Source of the DNA: Polyangiaceae bacterium
Lineage (GTDB): Bacteria; Myxococcota_A; Polyangia; Polyangiales; Polyangiaceae
Direction: 5' to 3'
Assembly: GCA_016719945.1 (NCBI GenBank)
Contig: JADJYE010000021.1
Coordinates: 1-64,000, forward strand
DNA: 64,000 bases
The position numbers and the translations under genes are program-made. Each line of letters opens with the position of its first letter. The stretch's first letter is position 1. This document shows positions 34,504 to 43,713 of the stretch, one piece after another. Under the pieces are notes generated by a model that worked only from the letters and a program-made list of their open reading frames with translations, ran no database searches and had not been told where the DNA came from.

Positions 34504-36276
34504 ATGAGCTACTCGGGGCCCGCCACACGGAACCTGTTTTTCACCGGCAAGGGCGGCGTCGGCAAGACCGCGCTCGCGTGCGCGACGGCGATCGGGCTCG
34601 CGGACGCGGGGCAGCGGGTGCGGCTCGGGAGCAGCGATCCTGCCTCGAACCTGGACGGGATGCTCGGCGTCGAGCTCGGCGGAGAGCCGCGCGCGGTGCC
34701 CGGTGTCTCGGGCCTCTCGGCCATGAACATCGATCCCACGGGGGCCGCGGAGGACTATCGCCAGCGGGTGATCGGGCCCTACGTGGGCAGCAAGAGCGAC
34801 GCGGAGCTCGCCCAGCTGCGCGAGCAGCTCTCCGGCGCGTGCACCACCGAGATCGCGGCGTTCGACGCGTTCGCGGGGCTGCTGGCCGGCGATACGCGGC
34901 TGGGCAGCTTCGACCACGTGGTCTTCGACACCGCGCCGACCGGCCACACGCTCCGCCTGCTCCAGCTTCCGAAGGCGTGGACCACGTTCCTCGAGTCCAA
35001 CGCGCACGGTGCCTCGTGTCTGGGCCCGCACTCCGGCCTGACGATGCAGCACGATCGCTTCGCGGCCGCGATGCGAGCCCTGGGCGACCCCGCCCAGACG
35101 ACCCTCGTCCTCGCCGCGCGTCCTCAGCCCGCGGCGCTGCGCGAGGCCGAGCGGACCTCCGCGGAGCTCGAGCAGCTGGGCCTCCACAACCAAGAGCTCG
35201 TGCTGAACGCGGTGTTTCGAGCGAGCGATCCGAGCGACGCGACGGCGATCGCCTATCAGCGGCGCGGCGAGGCCGCGATCGCCGCGCTGCCCCAGCGCCT
35301 GAGGGCCCTGCCGATGCGGTCCGTCCCTCTGCTCGCGTTCGATATGGTCGGCGTCGCGGCGCTCCGCGCGCTCCTGGCCGATGAACGTCCGCCCGTCCCG
35401 GCCACGGCGCTCGCAGCCAGCCCCGGGTCCGCCCCTCCATTGCCGGATCTCGCGAGCCTGGTGGACGAGATCGCCAAGTCCGATCACGGGCTGGTCATGG
35501 TGATGGGGAAGGGGGGCGTCGGGAAGACCACGATCGCCGCCGCCATTGCGGTCGAGCTCGCTCGACGCGGCCGCGCGACCCACCTGAGCACCACGGATCC
35601 CGCGGCGCACGTGGCCGCCGCCGTCGCAGGCGAGGTGGACCACCTGACCCTCAGCCGCATCGACCCTGCCGCCGAGACTCGCGCGTACACCGAGCGTGTA
35701 ATGGCGAGGAAGGGCAAGGACCTCGACGCCGAGGGGCGCGCGCTCCTCGAAGAGGACCTGCGGTCCCCCTGCACCGAGGAGGTCGCGGTGTTCCACGCGT
35801 TCTCTCGCATCGTCTCGGAGGCGAAGCGGGGGCTCATCATCCTCGACACTGCGCCGACCGGCCACACCCTGCTCCTGCTCGACGCCACGGGCGCCTATCA
35901 CCGCGATGTCCTGCGAGGCCTCCCGCAAGCTGGCGGGCCGCGGCTCGTGACGCCGCTGATGCGCCTGCAAGATCCGGCGTACACGAAGATCATCATCGTC
36001 ACGCTCGCCGAGCCCACGCCCGTGAGCGAGGCAGCGCAGCTTCAGGCGGATCTGCGCCGAGCCGGCATCCAGCCCTTCGCCTGGGTGGTCAACGCCAGCC
36101 TGGCCGCCAGCGGGACCCGCGACCCCGTGCTGCAGCGCCGCGGGCTCGCGGAGCGCGCCCAGATCGAGCGCGTCCAGCGTGAGCTCTGCCCCCACCTGGC
36201 GGTGGTCCCCTGGCTGGCCGAGGAGCCGACGGGCGCGGCGCGCCTCGCGGCGCTCGCGGCGCCTCGCGGCAGCTGA
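34504..36276 (+). CDS. arsA: ArsA-type arsenite/anion-pump ATPase
   Basis: A 590-residue protein with two tandem ArsA/Get3 halves. A1: NLFFTGKGGVGKTALACATA with the deviant Walker A, and VVFDTAPTGHTLRLL. A2: MVMGKGGVGKTTIAAAIAVE and LIILDTAPTGHTLLLL. Cysteines equivalent to the metalloid-binding trio are present: LSGACTTEIAAFDAF, ASCLGPHSGL and LRSPCTEEVAVFHAF. RBS GGAGGGTGAGG before ATG 34504. In arsenic resistance ArsA energises ArsB efflux, often with ArsD and ArsR. None of these genes is nearby, so it may serve another transporter, one encoded elsewhere, or a Get3-like targeting role. Confidence 0.9.
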   Translation: MSYSGPATRNLFFTGKGGVGKTALACATAIGLADAGQRVRLGSSDPASNLDGMLGVELGGEPRAVPGVSGLSAMNIDPTGAAEDYRQRVIGPYVGSKSDAELAQLREQLSGACTTEIAAFDAFAGLLAGDTRLGSFDHVVFDTAPTGHTLRLLQLPKAWTTFLESNAHGASCLGPHSGLTMQHDRFAAAMRALGDPAQTTLVLAARPQPAALREAERTSAELEQLGLHNQELVLNAVFRASDPSDATAIAYQRRGEAAIAALPQRLRALPMRSVPLLAFDMVGVAALRALLADERPPVPATALAASPGSAPPLPDLASLVDEIAKSDHGLVMVMGKGGVGKTTIAAAIAVELARRGRATHLSTTDPAAHVAAAVAGEVDHLTLSRIDPAAETRAYTERVMARKGKDLDAEGRALLEEDLRSPCTEEVAVFHAFSRIVSEAKRGLIILDTAPTGHTLLLLDATGAYHRDVLRGLPQAGGPRLVTPLMRLQDPAYTKIIIVTLAEPTPVSEAAQLQADLRRAGIQPFAWVVNASLAASGTRDPVLQRRGLAERAQIERVQRELCPHLAVVPWLAEEPTGAARLAALAAPRGS

Positions 36277-36404
36277 GCGGCCTCGGCGGTCGCCGTCGGC
36301 GCTTCTCGATTGTGCCCGCGTGGAGCGCTGGAATAACTTGGTCGGATCTCGCCGGGGGGCGCCGTCTCGCGTCCGTCCCCGCGAGGTTCCAAGGGGAGGC
36401 CGTG

Positions 36405-36764
36405 ATGAAGGTGCTGTTGCTGGTGCTCGGCGTGCTGTTCTTGGGTGGCGGCGGCTTCATGGGGTACCGCTACACGCGGATCGTGTCCCACCTGGAAGAG
36501 GAGCGATCGGCAGTCGAGAAGGCCCACGAAGCCTTCCTTAAGTCCTGCCCGCGAGACATGCTCGGGCTGGAGCCCGAGAAGGTGAGAGACGCCCCAGACG
36601 CGCCATACGATTGCAAGCAGGCCGCCTCCGACCTGAACTCGCACAAGTTGATTCGGGACGGATACGCCGAATACGAGAAGCCCGTGCTCGGGGCCGGGAT
36701 CGGCGGCGTCGTGCTCGGGGGCCTATTGGTCGCGGTGGGGCTCACCCGTAAGAAGAAGGCCTGA
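36405..36764 (+). CDS. small protein with two membrane segments
   Basis: 119 residues from ATG 36405 (AAGGGGAGG upstream). The N-terminal span MKVLLLVLGVLFLGGGGFMG and the C-terminal span GAGIGGVVLGGLLVAVGLTR flank a charged central part (VSHLEEERSAVEKAHEAFLK) with two Cys (KSCPRD, YDCKQA). Topology probably hairpin with the middle part in the periplasm. Unknown function. Confidence 0.6.
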   Translation: MKVLLLVLGVLFLGGGGFMGYRYTRIVSHLEEERSAVEKAHEAFLKSCPRDMLGLEPEKVRDAPDAPYDCKQAASDLNSHKLIRDGYAEYEKPVLGAGIGGVVLGGLLVAVGLTRKKKA

Positions 36765-36823
36765 GCGACGGGGCATCGCGAGGCCGCAGGACGCCTGGTG
36801 CGGGAAGCCGACTGCCTGGCAAG

Positions 36824-37345
36824 GTGTTGACGAACGTGCCGCCCGACTCTCGGCTCCGCAGCTATTCGACCATGCTGCTTGGTGCGGCTTGTTTCGGTCT
36901 GCTCGGCGCTGGGTTCGATCAGATCACCGTCAGCGTCTCGCCCGAGTACTTCGTGCTGGGCAAAGGAGTGTCAGAGGGCGCCTCCCTCCGCGGGTCCGCC
37001 GCGCTGGTGGGCTTCTATGGCGGGCTGCCGGTTGGGGCGCTCTGCGCTGGCGTATTCGTGTGGCTTCGCGCCTCCGGACGCCGTGTGCGCTGGCCATGGT
37101 TCTTCGGGCTTGCCACGTTGGCGACCGTCCCGTCATCGCTGCTCGCCGCCATCGTGTTGCTGTCGCTCGACCCATTCCAGGTGCGGCTGGACGCCTCCGG
37201 GGTCCTCGATCCGGATCGTGCCACCCGATACCTGCTCTGCTGGAGCCTTCACATCGGCGCCTACCTGGGCCCGACGAGCGCCGTCTTCGTCATGGCAGCG
37301 CGCAAGGCGGAGCCCCCATTCCGTGTGATGCCGCCCCCCGCGTGA
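36824..37345 (+). CDS. integral membrane protein, four spans
   Basis: 173 residues. Hydrophobic segments: MLLGAACFGLLGAGFDQI, VGFYGGLPVGALCAGVFVWL, FFGLATLATVPSSLLAAIVL and YLLCWSLHIGAYLGPTSAVF. No family recognised. The start at 36824 is weakly supported; the ATG at 36872 just before the first span is an alternative. Confidence 0.5.
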   Translation: MLTNVPPDSRLRSYSTMLLGAACFGLLGAGFDQITVSVSPEYFVLGKGVSEGASLRGSAALVGFYGGLPVGALCAGVFVWLRASGRRVRWPWFFGLATLATVPSSLLAAIVLLSLDPFQVRLDASGVLDPDRATRYLLCWSLHIGAYLGPTSAVFVMAARKAEPPFRVMPPPA

Positions 37346-37358
37346 CGAGGTGCCGCCC

Positions 37359-37665
37359 GAGCCGGCGACAGCTAGGCGGGACCTGGCGGCAAGGGGTGCC
37401 CTCGCTGTCGCGAAAAGCTGCGGCGAAAAGACCAAGGCACCAGGAAAGCGCCCGATTCGCGGGTCCGACGGGTGGCTGTGGGGGGTGAACGGCTCGAGCC
37501 GGCGACAGCTAGGCGGGACCTGGCGGCGAGGGATGCCGTCGCTGTCGCCGAACGCTCACCCTCGCCGCCAAACGCCCGCCCCGTCGCCAAACGCCCGCGC
37601 CGTCGCCAAACGCCGCCGCCCTGTCGCCGAACGCTCGCCGCGCCCTCGCCGTCGCCGAACGCCCG
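37359..37665. repeat. 32-bp direct repeat and short GC-rich tandem repeats
   Basis: A 32-bp sequence starting GAGCCGGCGACAGCTAGGCG occurs exactly at 37359-37390 and 37496-37527, and similarity continues for about 20 more bases. From 37550 to 37665 a motif GTCGCCRAACGCYCGCC recurs five to six times. The region lies between the membrane protein gene and the 3' end of the DEAD-box gene and looks non-coding. Confidence 0.75.
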
Positions 37666-37673
37666 CCGCTAAC

Positions 37674-39776
37674 TCACGGTCGACGCACGCGCGGCTTGGG
37701 ACCCTTGCGGGAGCCGAAATCCGGGTGCTCCGCGCCGTCGGCACGCGGGGCGTGGGGGCGCTTGGGGCGCGCGTCCCCCAGAGACTGCGGCTTACTACCC
37801 GGTGCGTCCGCGCGCGGCGGCCTCCCCGGCGCGTCCGCGCGCGGCGGCCTCACCGGCGCGTCTCCACGAGGCGGCGCATCTGCGCGCGGCGGGGGTCGAT
37901 TCGGAGCGTCTGCACGCGGCTGTCTTGCGGGCGGGTACGCGCGAGGCGGCGCGTCGTCTGCGCGCGGCGGCCTGCCCGGCGCGTACGCGCGAGGCGGCGC
38001 GTCGTCGGTGCGCAGCGGCGGCCTGCCCCCCGGCGCATCGCCGCGAGGCGGGGGCCGACCCGGGCCGCGCGGGCGCTCCGGTGCAGGCGCAGCCTTGGGC
38101 TCCGGCGAGGGGGCGGGGCGGTCTTCTGGGGCGCGGCGGATCGCTGCGCGCGGGTCGCGCGGGTCGGGCTCGCGGGTGGAGGCTTCGAAGCTCGCCGCGG
38201 CGGCGTTCGAGACCTCGATGGTGGAGTAGGTGCGCGCGACGCGGATGGCGCCGATGTCCCGGCTCTCGATGCCTCCGCGGCGGCAGGCCATGGCCAGCAG
38301 GCGTCGCGCGTCTGCGCCGTGGGCCTGGCCCCAGGAGATGCGGAACAGGACGTAGCCGCCAGCCTCGTCGCCGCGCGCGCCGACGCGATCGCGGGGGGCG
38401 AGCTCGCGCGGCTCGTGCCGCGGGCGCTTCGGCGGGACGACGATCTGCGCGACCTCGCGCGGGCGAACGGGGCCGCCTGCGCGGGCTCGCACGAGCAGCC
38501 GGGCGATCGCGAGCTTCGCGGACTCCATCGACAAGATGCGCTCGGCGAGCGCCATCTGGTGCTCGTCGGGCTCCTCGAGGGCCCGGATGCCGGGGTCGGG
38601 ATCGGGCTCGGTCGTGAGGCGCTCGATGACCCGCTCGTCGCGCACCTCGCGGATCTGGTCTGGCGTCGGGATGGGCTGGATCTCGTACGAGACCTTCGCT
38701 CGCGCGAGCAGGCGCTCGGTCTTCGAGAGCGACGCGGGCGTGGCGAGCACCGAGCTGGTGCCCTTGCGACCTGCGCGCCCGGTGCGCCCGCTGCGGTGGG
38801 TGTAGGCGTCGACGTCGTTCGGGGGCTCGGCGTGGATGACCCTCCCGATGTCTTGCACGTCGATGCCACGCGCCGCGACGTCGGTCGCGACGAGGGCGTC
38901 GACGTGACCGCGGCGGAAGTCTGCGAGGGCGCGGTTGCGCTCGGGCTGATCCATTTCGCCCGAGAGCATGCCGATCACGAAGCCGGCGTCGCGCAGCGCG
39001 CCGTGCAGGTCGGAGACGTCGGCGCGCGTCTTCGCGAAGATCACGGTCTGCGTCCCCGGGGTGGCGAGCAGGAGGTTCACGATCGCGTCGACGCGCTGCC
39101 CCGGCGCCACGACGTGGATGACGTGGGAGATGTCCTCGTTCGCGGCGCCGAGCGGCGTGCCCTCGACGCGCGCCGGCTCCCTCTGCAGGCGATCGGCGAG
39201 GTTCTGCACCTCGCGCGAGAACGTCGCGGACATGAGGTGGGTCTGGTGCTCCATCGGGAGGAACGCGAAGATCGCCTCGATGTCCTCGCGGAAGCCGAGG
39301 TCGAGCATGCGATCGGCCTCGTCGAGGACCACCGCGCCGACCTGGCTCGCGTCGAGCGTGCGGCGGTTGAGGTAGTCGAGCAGACGGCCGGGCGTGCCGA
39401 CCACGATCCCGGGTTTGTCGTCGAGCGCGCGGCGCTCGGCGCGGAAGCTGGCGCCGCCGGTCAACGACGCGACGGTCGCGCCGAGCGGCTCGTAGAGCCA
39501 GGCGAGCTCCTCGGCGACCTGCTTCGCGAGCTCGCGCGTCGGCGTGATGACGAGGGCGTGCGGCGCCGCAGGCCGGGCCTGGACGACGTCGCGAAGGACG
39601 AGGCCGATCGCGACCGTCTTGCCGGAGCCGGTCTTGGAGCTGATGCGCAGGTCTCGGCCGGCGAGCGCCGGGTCGAGGATGCTTTGTTGGACCGGGGTGA
39701 GCGTCGAAAAACCGCGCTTCTCGAGGGCCCCGGTGAGCGCGGGTCCGATCACGCGGGCGAGTTCTGATACGAGCAC
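37674..39776 (-). CDS. DEAD-box RNA helicase with DbpA-like C-terminal domain
   Basis: 700 residues from GTG 39774-39776 (GGGGAG five bases upstream); a longer start at 39812 is possible. Core motifs: GFSTLTPVQQSILDPALAGR (Q motif), SSKTGSGKTVAI (I), PTRELAKQ (Ia), VVLDEADRMLDLGF (II), LMSATFS (III), ATDVAARGIDVQDIGRVIH (V) and HRSGRTGRAGRKG (VI). A DbpA/CsdA-type RNA-binding domain follows (VLFRISWGQAHGADARRLLA, then IGAIRVARTYSTIEV). The last 170 residues are a low-complexity Arg/Pro/Ala tail with repeated RPPRADAP units, likely disordered and RNA-binding. Probably acts in ribosome assembly or RNA decay. Divergent from the kinase gene. Confidence 0.9.
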   Translation of the reverse strand: MLVSELARVIGPALTGALEKRGFSTLTPVQQSILDPALAGRDLRISSKTGSGKTVAIGLVLRDVVQARPAAPHALVITPTRELAKQVAEELAWLYEPLGATVASLTGGASFRAERRALDDKPGIVVGTPGRLLDYLNRRTLDASQVGAVVLDEADRMLDLGFREDIEAIFAFLPMEHQTHLMSATFSREVQNLADRLQREPARVEGTPLGAANEDISHVIHVVAPGQRVDAIVNLLLATPGTQTVIFAKTRADVSDLHGALRDAGFVIGMLSGEMDQPERNRALADFRRGHVDALVATDVAARGIDVQDIGRVIHAEPPNDVDAYTHRSGRTGRAGRKGTSSVLATPASLSKTERLLARAKVSYEIQPIPTPDQIREVRDERVIERLTTEPDPDPGIRALEEPDEHQMALAERILSMESAKLAIARLLVRARAGGPVRPREVAQIVVPPKRPRHEPRELAPRDRVGARGDEAGGYVLFRISWGQAHGADARRLLAMACRRGGIESRDIGAIRVARTYSTIEVSNAAAASFEASTREPDPRDPRAAIRRAPEDRPAPSPEPKAAPAPERPRGPGRPPPRGDAPGGRPPLRTDDAPPRAYAPGRPPRADDAPPRAYPPARQPRADAPNRPPPRADAPPRGDAPVRPPRADAPGRPPRADAPGSKPQSLGDARPKRPHAPRADGAEHPDFGSRKGPKPRVRRP

Positions 39777-39889
39777 TGGCGCTCCCCTAGCAGCTCCGGG
39801 CCCCGCATTCACGCTGGATCGCGTGACATGACGTCAATTCGCCTCCCGGATTCGACGGCGCCAGGGGGCTGGAGTAAGGCCCTGGCTCG

Positions 39890-42787
39890 ATGCGCTCGCC
39901 GGGGGACACGGTCGCCCGCTACACCGTCGTCGCCCTGCTCGGGCGCGGCGGCATGGGCGAGGTGTACGAGGCAGAGGACACGCTCCTCAAGCGCCGCGTG
40001 GCCCTCAAGCTCCTGCCCGCGGGCGGCGACCACGAGGCGCGCGTGCGGATGATGCGCGAGGCGCGCTCCGCGGCGGCCTTCGAGCACCCCAACGTCGTGA
40101 CCCTGTTCGACGCCGGGATCGTCGGGGAGGGCACCCCCGAGGAGCAGACGTACATCGCGATGGAGCTCGTCCGCGGGACGACGCTGCGCGCCCGGGTCGG
40201 AGACCTGTCGGTCCCGCTCGCGCGCAGGGTCCGCTGGCTGGTCGACGCGGCGAGCGCGCTGGGCGCGGCGCACAAGGCCGGCCTCGTCCACCGCGACGTG
40301 AAGCCCGACAACGTGATGCTGAAGGAAGACGGCAGGATCAAGGTCCTCGACTTCGGCGTCGCGAAGCGACAGGACGCGAGCGTCGACGCGAGCGCGCCGA
40401 CCGAGGTCCCCTCGCAGTCGGACCCCTCGCTCACGGGCCGCGGCGGCTTCGTGGGGACGCCCCGCTACGCCTCGCCCGAGCAGCTGCGCGGCGAGCCGCT
40501 CGACGGGCGCTCGGACCAATACGCGTGGGCGGTGATGGCCTACGAGCTCGTCTCGGGCAAGGCGCCCTTCGACGCGCCCGACGGCGTCGCGCTGCTCTCT
40601 CGCATCCTCTCCACCGAGGCGGCGCCGCTCTCCACCCTCGTCGAAGGGATCCCCGCCGCGCTCGACGCGGTGATCCACAAAGCGCTCTCCAAGGCCCCGG
40701 CCGATCGCTTCGCGTCGTTCGAGGAGATCCAGGAGCGCCTCGAGCCGCTGGCGGAAAGCGCGGCGACGACCGACGCCGGGCGCACGGTCATCGCGCCCCC
40801 GACCGGCACGCGGACCTCGCGGGCGGTGGTGAAGACGGCGAAGGGCGTGGCGTGGGTGTTCTTCGTCATCGCCGCGGCGCTGGGCACCCTCATCATCGGG
40901 GCCATCGTCGTCGGCGCGTTCATGGGCAAGCTCCACATCGACAGCGGCAAGTCGTCGGCGAGCGCCTCTTCTTCAGCAGCCCCGCCCCCGCCGCTCGCCG
41001 TCGTTGGCCTGCGCTGCGCGCCGGCGGCCGTCGAGGGTCCTGGGGCGACGCCCGAGATCGGCCTCGCGCTCGGCGTCGGCGCGTGCGCGCGAGTGGCCAC
41101 GGCGACCGGGCATCTGTGGGCGCACGAGGGGGCGAGAGGGCCGAAAACGCAGCTCGACGCGCTGACCCCCGTCGTGGTCAGCGCGAAGCTCGGCGCGACG
41201 GTCGCGGTGACCGTACGGGTCGGAGACGTCGAGGCCGAGGGGACGGGCGGCACGCCGATGTCCGCGATGGTCGTCGCCTCCGATGCGCTCGCGCAGAAGG
41301 TCGCGCCGCGCGCTCTCAGCGAAGCGGACCGCAAGGCCTGGGGCGCAGCGGACGACGCGTCGGCGCGCCGCATCGAGCGGGCCTGGCGCAGGTTGTTCCT
41401 CGGGGACGTCGTCGATCCCGTCACCGAGATGCGCGCGCTGGTCGCCAGCGACGGCGCGTCGCCGTGGCCGCACGCGATGAGCTGCATCGCCGAGCCGCGA
41501 GGCAGCGTGCAAATGGTCGAGGCCTGCAAGGCGACGCTCGCGCGCGTCGACAAGCTCCCGCCGAGCCGGGAAAAGACGCTGCGCGCCCTGGCGCTGCTGC
41601 TCGGGCAGAGCGACCGCAGCGAGGAGGCGATCCGCCTCTTCCGCCAGAGCTTTCGAGACGCCCCCGACGATCCCGACGTAGGCGGGCTGTACGGCGCCAT
41701 CATCCTCGACACGTCCGCCGACGAGGGCTTCGGCGTGATCGACGGCGTCGCGGAGCGCTTCCCGAGCTACGCGCTGTTGCCGCTCTCGAACGCCATCACC
41801 GCGAACCCGATCCGCGACGCTCAGCGCAACGCCACTTACCTCGCGCGCCTCGCCGAGATCCTCCCGGAGAAGGCGTGTGACGACGTCGCGTTCCACGAGC
41901 TCTTGATCGACGTCAAGCTCGAGCAGGCCCGCGCGCGCCTCGCGACCTGCAACGCGCTGTACGGCAAGAGCGACCCCACCTTCGTCTCGTTGGTCCTCGA
42001 GGCCGAGCTCGAGCTCGCCTCGCTCGAGCCCGACAAGGCGCGGGCCATCGCGCAGCGCGGGCTCTCGGACGAGCGCGAGGGCATCCGCACGCACGCGATG
42101 CACCAGATCATCGCGTCCCACGTGATCGCCGGCCGCGTCGAGGAGGCCCTGGCCGCGCTGACGACCGAGATGGAGAAGCAGCGCGACCAGCAGAGCCCCA
42201 GGCTGGCGATGCAGCGGGCGATCGCGAAGCTGAGGCTCATCCGGGCGCTGGGGCGCCCCCAAGATCCCAAGCTCGTGAAGTTCATCAGGCAGATGCTCTC
42301 GGAGGACGCCGCCGCACCGGCCTCGCTGAGGACCCGCGTCGAGGCCATCCTCGCGGTCAGCGGGGACACCACGACGCCGCGCCAAGACGTCGCCGCGGCC
42401 GTGATCGCGTCGCCCGCCTGGGGCGACGTGTTCTATGCGATCCCGCTGCTGCGCGCCGTCCACGGCGACGCGAAGACCCGCAAGCTCCTCGAGGAGCGCA
42501 AGGCGCCGACTCGCACGAGCATCGTGGCCGCCCTCGACTACGCCGACCTGCTGGTCGCCGTGCGCGCGCCGGACGCCGAGATCGAGGCGCAGCTCAAGCT
42601 GGCCATGATCCCGCTCGCCCTCGACGTCACCGCCATCGACAAGCTGATCGCGCGCCTGCGCCTCGCGCACCTGTACGACAAGCTCAAGCGCCCCGAAGAG
42701 GCAGCCAAGCTCCGCGCCGAGGTCGACCGCGCGTGGAAAGCGGCCGATCCCAAGGCTCGCGAGGAGCTCGACCGCGCGAGCCGCTGA
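39890..42787 (+). CDS. Ser/Thr protein kinase with membrane span and helical-repeat C-terminus
   Basis: 965 residues. PASTA-less Hanks-type kinase: VALLGRGGMGEVYEAEDTLL (glycine loop), VALKLLP (ATP Lys), LVHRDVKPDNVML (catalytic loop), VLDFGVAKR (DFG) and GTPRYASPEQLRG. Kinase ends near residue 290. A single span VAWVFFVIAAALGTLIIGAI (about 322-341) follows, then an Ala/Ser/Pro stretch. The C-terminal 550 residues are helical, TPR-like (LALLLGQSDRSEEAIRLFRQ; EEALAALTTEMEKQ), and probably outside the cytoplasm. All catalytic residues are present. It likely senses a periplasmic signal. Confidence 0.85.
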   Translation: MRSPGDTVARYTVVALLGRGGMGEVYEAEDTLLKRRVALKLLPAGGDHEARVRMMREARSAAAFEHPNVVTLFDAGIVGEGTPEEQTYIAMELVRGTTLRARVGDLSVPLARRVRWLVDAASALGAAHKAGLVHRDVKPDNVMLKEDGRIKVLDFGVAKRQDASVDASAPTEVPSQSDPSLTGRGGFVGTPRYASPEQLRGEPLDGRSDQYAWAVMAYELVSGKAPFDAPDGVALLSRILSTEAAPLSTLVEGIPAALDAVIHKALSKAPADRFASFEEIQERLEPLAESAATTDAGRTVIAPPTGTRTSRAVVKTAKGVAWVFFVIAAALGTLIIGAIVVGAFMGKLHIDSGKSSASASSSAAPPPPLAVVGLRCAPAAVEGPGATPEIGLALGVGACARVATATGHLWAHEGARGPKTQLDALTPVVVSAKLGATVAVTVRVGDVEAEGTGGTPMSAMVVASDALAQKVAPRALSEADRKAWGAADDASARRIERAWRRLFLGDVVDPVTEMRALVASDGASPWPHAMSCIAEPRGSVQMVEACKATLARVDKLPPSREKTLRALALLLGQSDRSEEAIRLFRQSFRDAPDDPDVGGLYGAIILDTSADEGFGVIDGVAERFPSYALLPLSNAITANPIRDAQRNATYLARLAEILPEKACDDVAFHELLIDVKLEQARARLATCNALYGKSDPTFVSLVLEAELELASLEPDKARAIAQRGLSDEREGIRTHAMHQIIASHVIAGRVEEALAALTTEMEKQRDQQSPRLAMQRAIAKLRLIRALGRPQDPKLVKFIRQMLSEDAAAPASLRTRVEAILAVSGDTTTPRQDVAAAVIASPAWGDVFYAIPLLRAVHGDAKTRKLLEERKAPTRTSIVAALDYADLLVAVRAPDAEIEAQLKLAMIPLALDVTAIDKLIARLRLAHLYDKLKRPEEAAKLRAEVDRAWKAADPKAREELDRASR

Positions 42788-42791
42788 GCGA

Positions 42792-43709
42792 TCAGGGCGT
42801 GCACAGGTGAATCGTGGAGCCGTACAGCCCCGCGCCACCATCGACCATCACGCGATAGACCCGATCCGTAGACCCCGCCGGGCAGCTGCAGTCTCCCGTC
42901 CACGGGTTCGCGACGCGGCAGTTGGGGGCGAAGTCGTCGAATTGGTACGCGCCCGCGAACGAGGTGAAGGGCGCGTCCATGTTGCCGCACAGGAAGATGG
43001 TGTTGCCCGCCTCGGCGTTGTCGCACGGCAGGCGGATGATCGAGCGCAGCGCGATGACGTCGTCGAACCCGGCGGGGCACGCGCAGGTGTTGCCGGCCAT
43101 GGGGTTACCGACGCGGCACTGCGCCGTCGCGCCGCACCAGCCGTCGAAGTCGTCCACCTCGTACGCGCCGCCGAAGTCCGACGACTCCGCGACGCCGCTG
43201 GTCACGCACAGATCGAGGGTGGTCTTGAAGCGCATGGGGACGCCGGGGCAGTCGCTCTGCACGTGCAGCGGCAGCGGCGAGGTCGACGCCGGGCAGCCAC
43301 ACGCGCTCGAGTAGGGGTTCGCGTTGGCACACCCCGCGCACTCCGCCGGCCAGGCCTCGTACGCGCCGAGGAAGTTCTTGCAGGTGCCGTTGTCGTCGAC
43401 GAAGCCCGCGGCGCAGCCATTGATGCACGCGCCCTCGACGCACTCGCCGAGCGACGTGCCGTCGCCCGCGCAGGGGTTGTCGCACTGTCCGCAGTGGTCC
43501 GGGTGGCTCGAGACGTCGACGCAGGCGCCCGCGCACAGGGTCTCCGTGTCGAAGCAGCCGTGACCTCCTGCGCCCGTCACCGAAGGGCCAGGCCCCGTCG
43601 AGCCCCCGTCACCGCCGCCCGCCCCACCGCTCGGGTCGTCGAGCCCGCTGCCGTCTGCGCAGGCCGAGGCGAGCGCGACGGCGAGCAGCGAGATCAGCCG
43701 GGGCGACAT
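42792..43709 (-). CDS. Cys-rich lipoprotein
   Basis: 305 residues. Signal MSPRLISLLAVALASACADG, a Gly-rich linker, then about 30 cysteines. The first module ETLCAGACVDVSSHPDHCGQ is the typical myxobacterial CG..C....HCG.C unit. Two related halves follow (PAECAGCANANPYSSACGCP; PNCRVANPWTGDCSCPAGST) with GAYE.DDF / GAYQFDDF repeats and DLCV / FLCG. It resembles tandem small-domain surface lipoproteins. Four bases from the kinase stop, convergent. Confidence 0.75.
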   Translation of the reverse strand: MSPRLISLLAVALASACADGSGLDDPSGGAGGGDGGSTGPGPSVTGAGGHGCFDTETLCAGACVDVSSHPDHCGQCDNPCAGDGTSLGECVEGACINGCAAGFVDDNGTCKNFLGAYEAWPAECAGCANANPYSSACGCPASTSPLPLHVQSDCPGVPMRFKTTLDLCVTSGVAESSDFGGAYEVDDFDGWCGATAQCRVGNPMAGNTCACPAGFDDVIALRSIIRLPCDNAEAGNTIFLCGNMDAPFTSFAGAYQFDDFAPNCRVANPWTGDCSCPAGSTDRVYRVMVDGGAGLYGSTIHLCTP

Positions 43710-43713
43710 CCCC

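Noticed and set aside
37350..39767. 805-codon plus-strand open frame
   Set aside because: Antisense of the DEAD-box helicase; composition is Arg/Gly/Ala-rich with no domain.
40973..42841. 622-codon minus-strand open frame
   Set aside because: Antisense of the protein kinase C-terminal region, without motif or plausible start.
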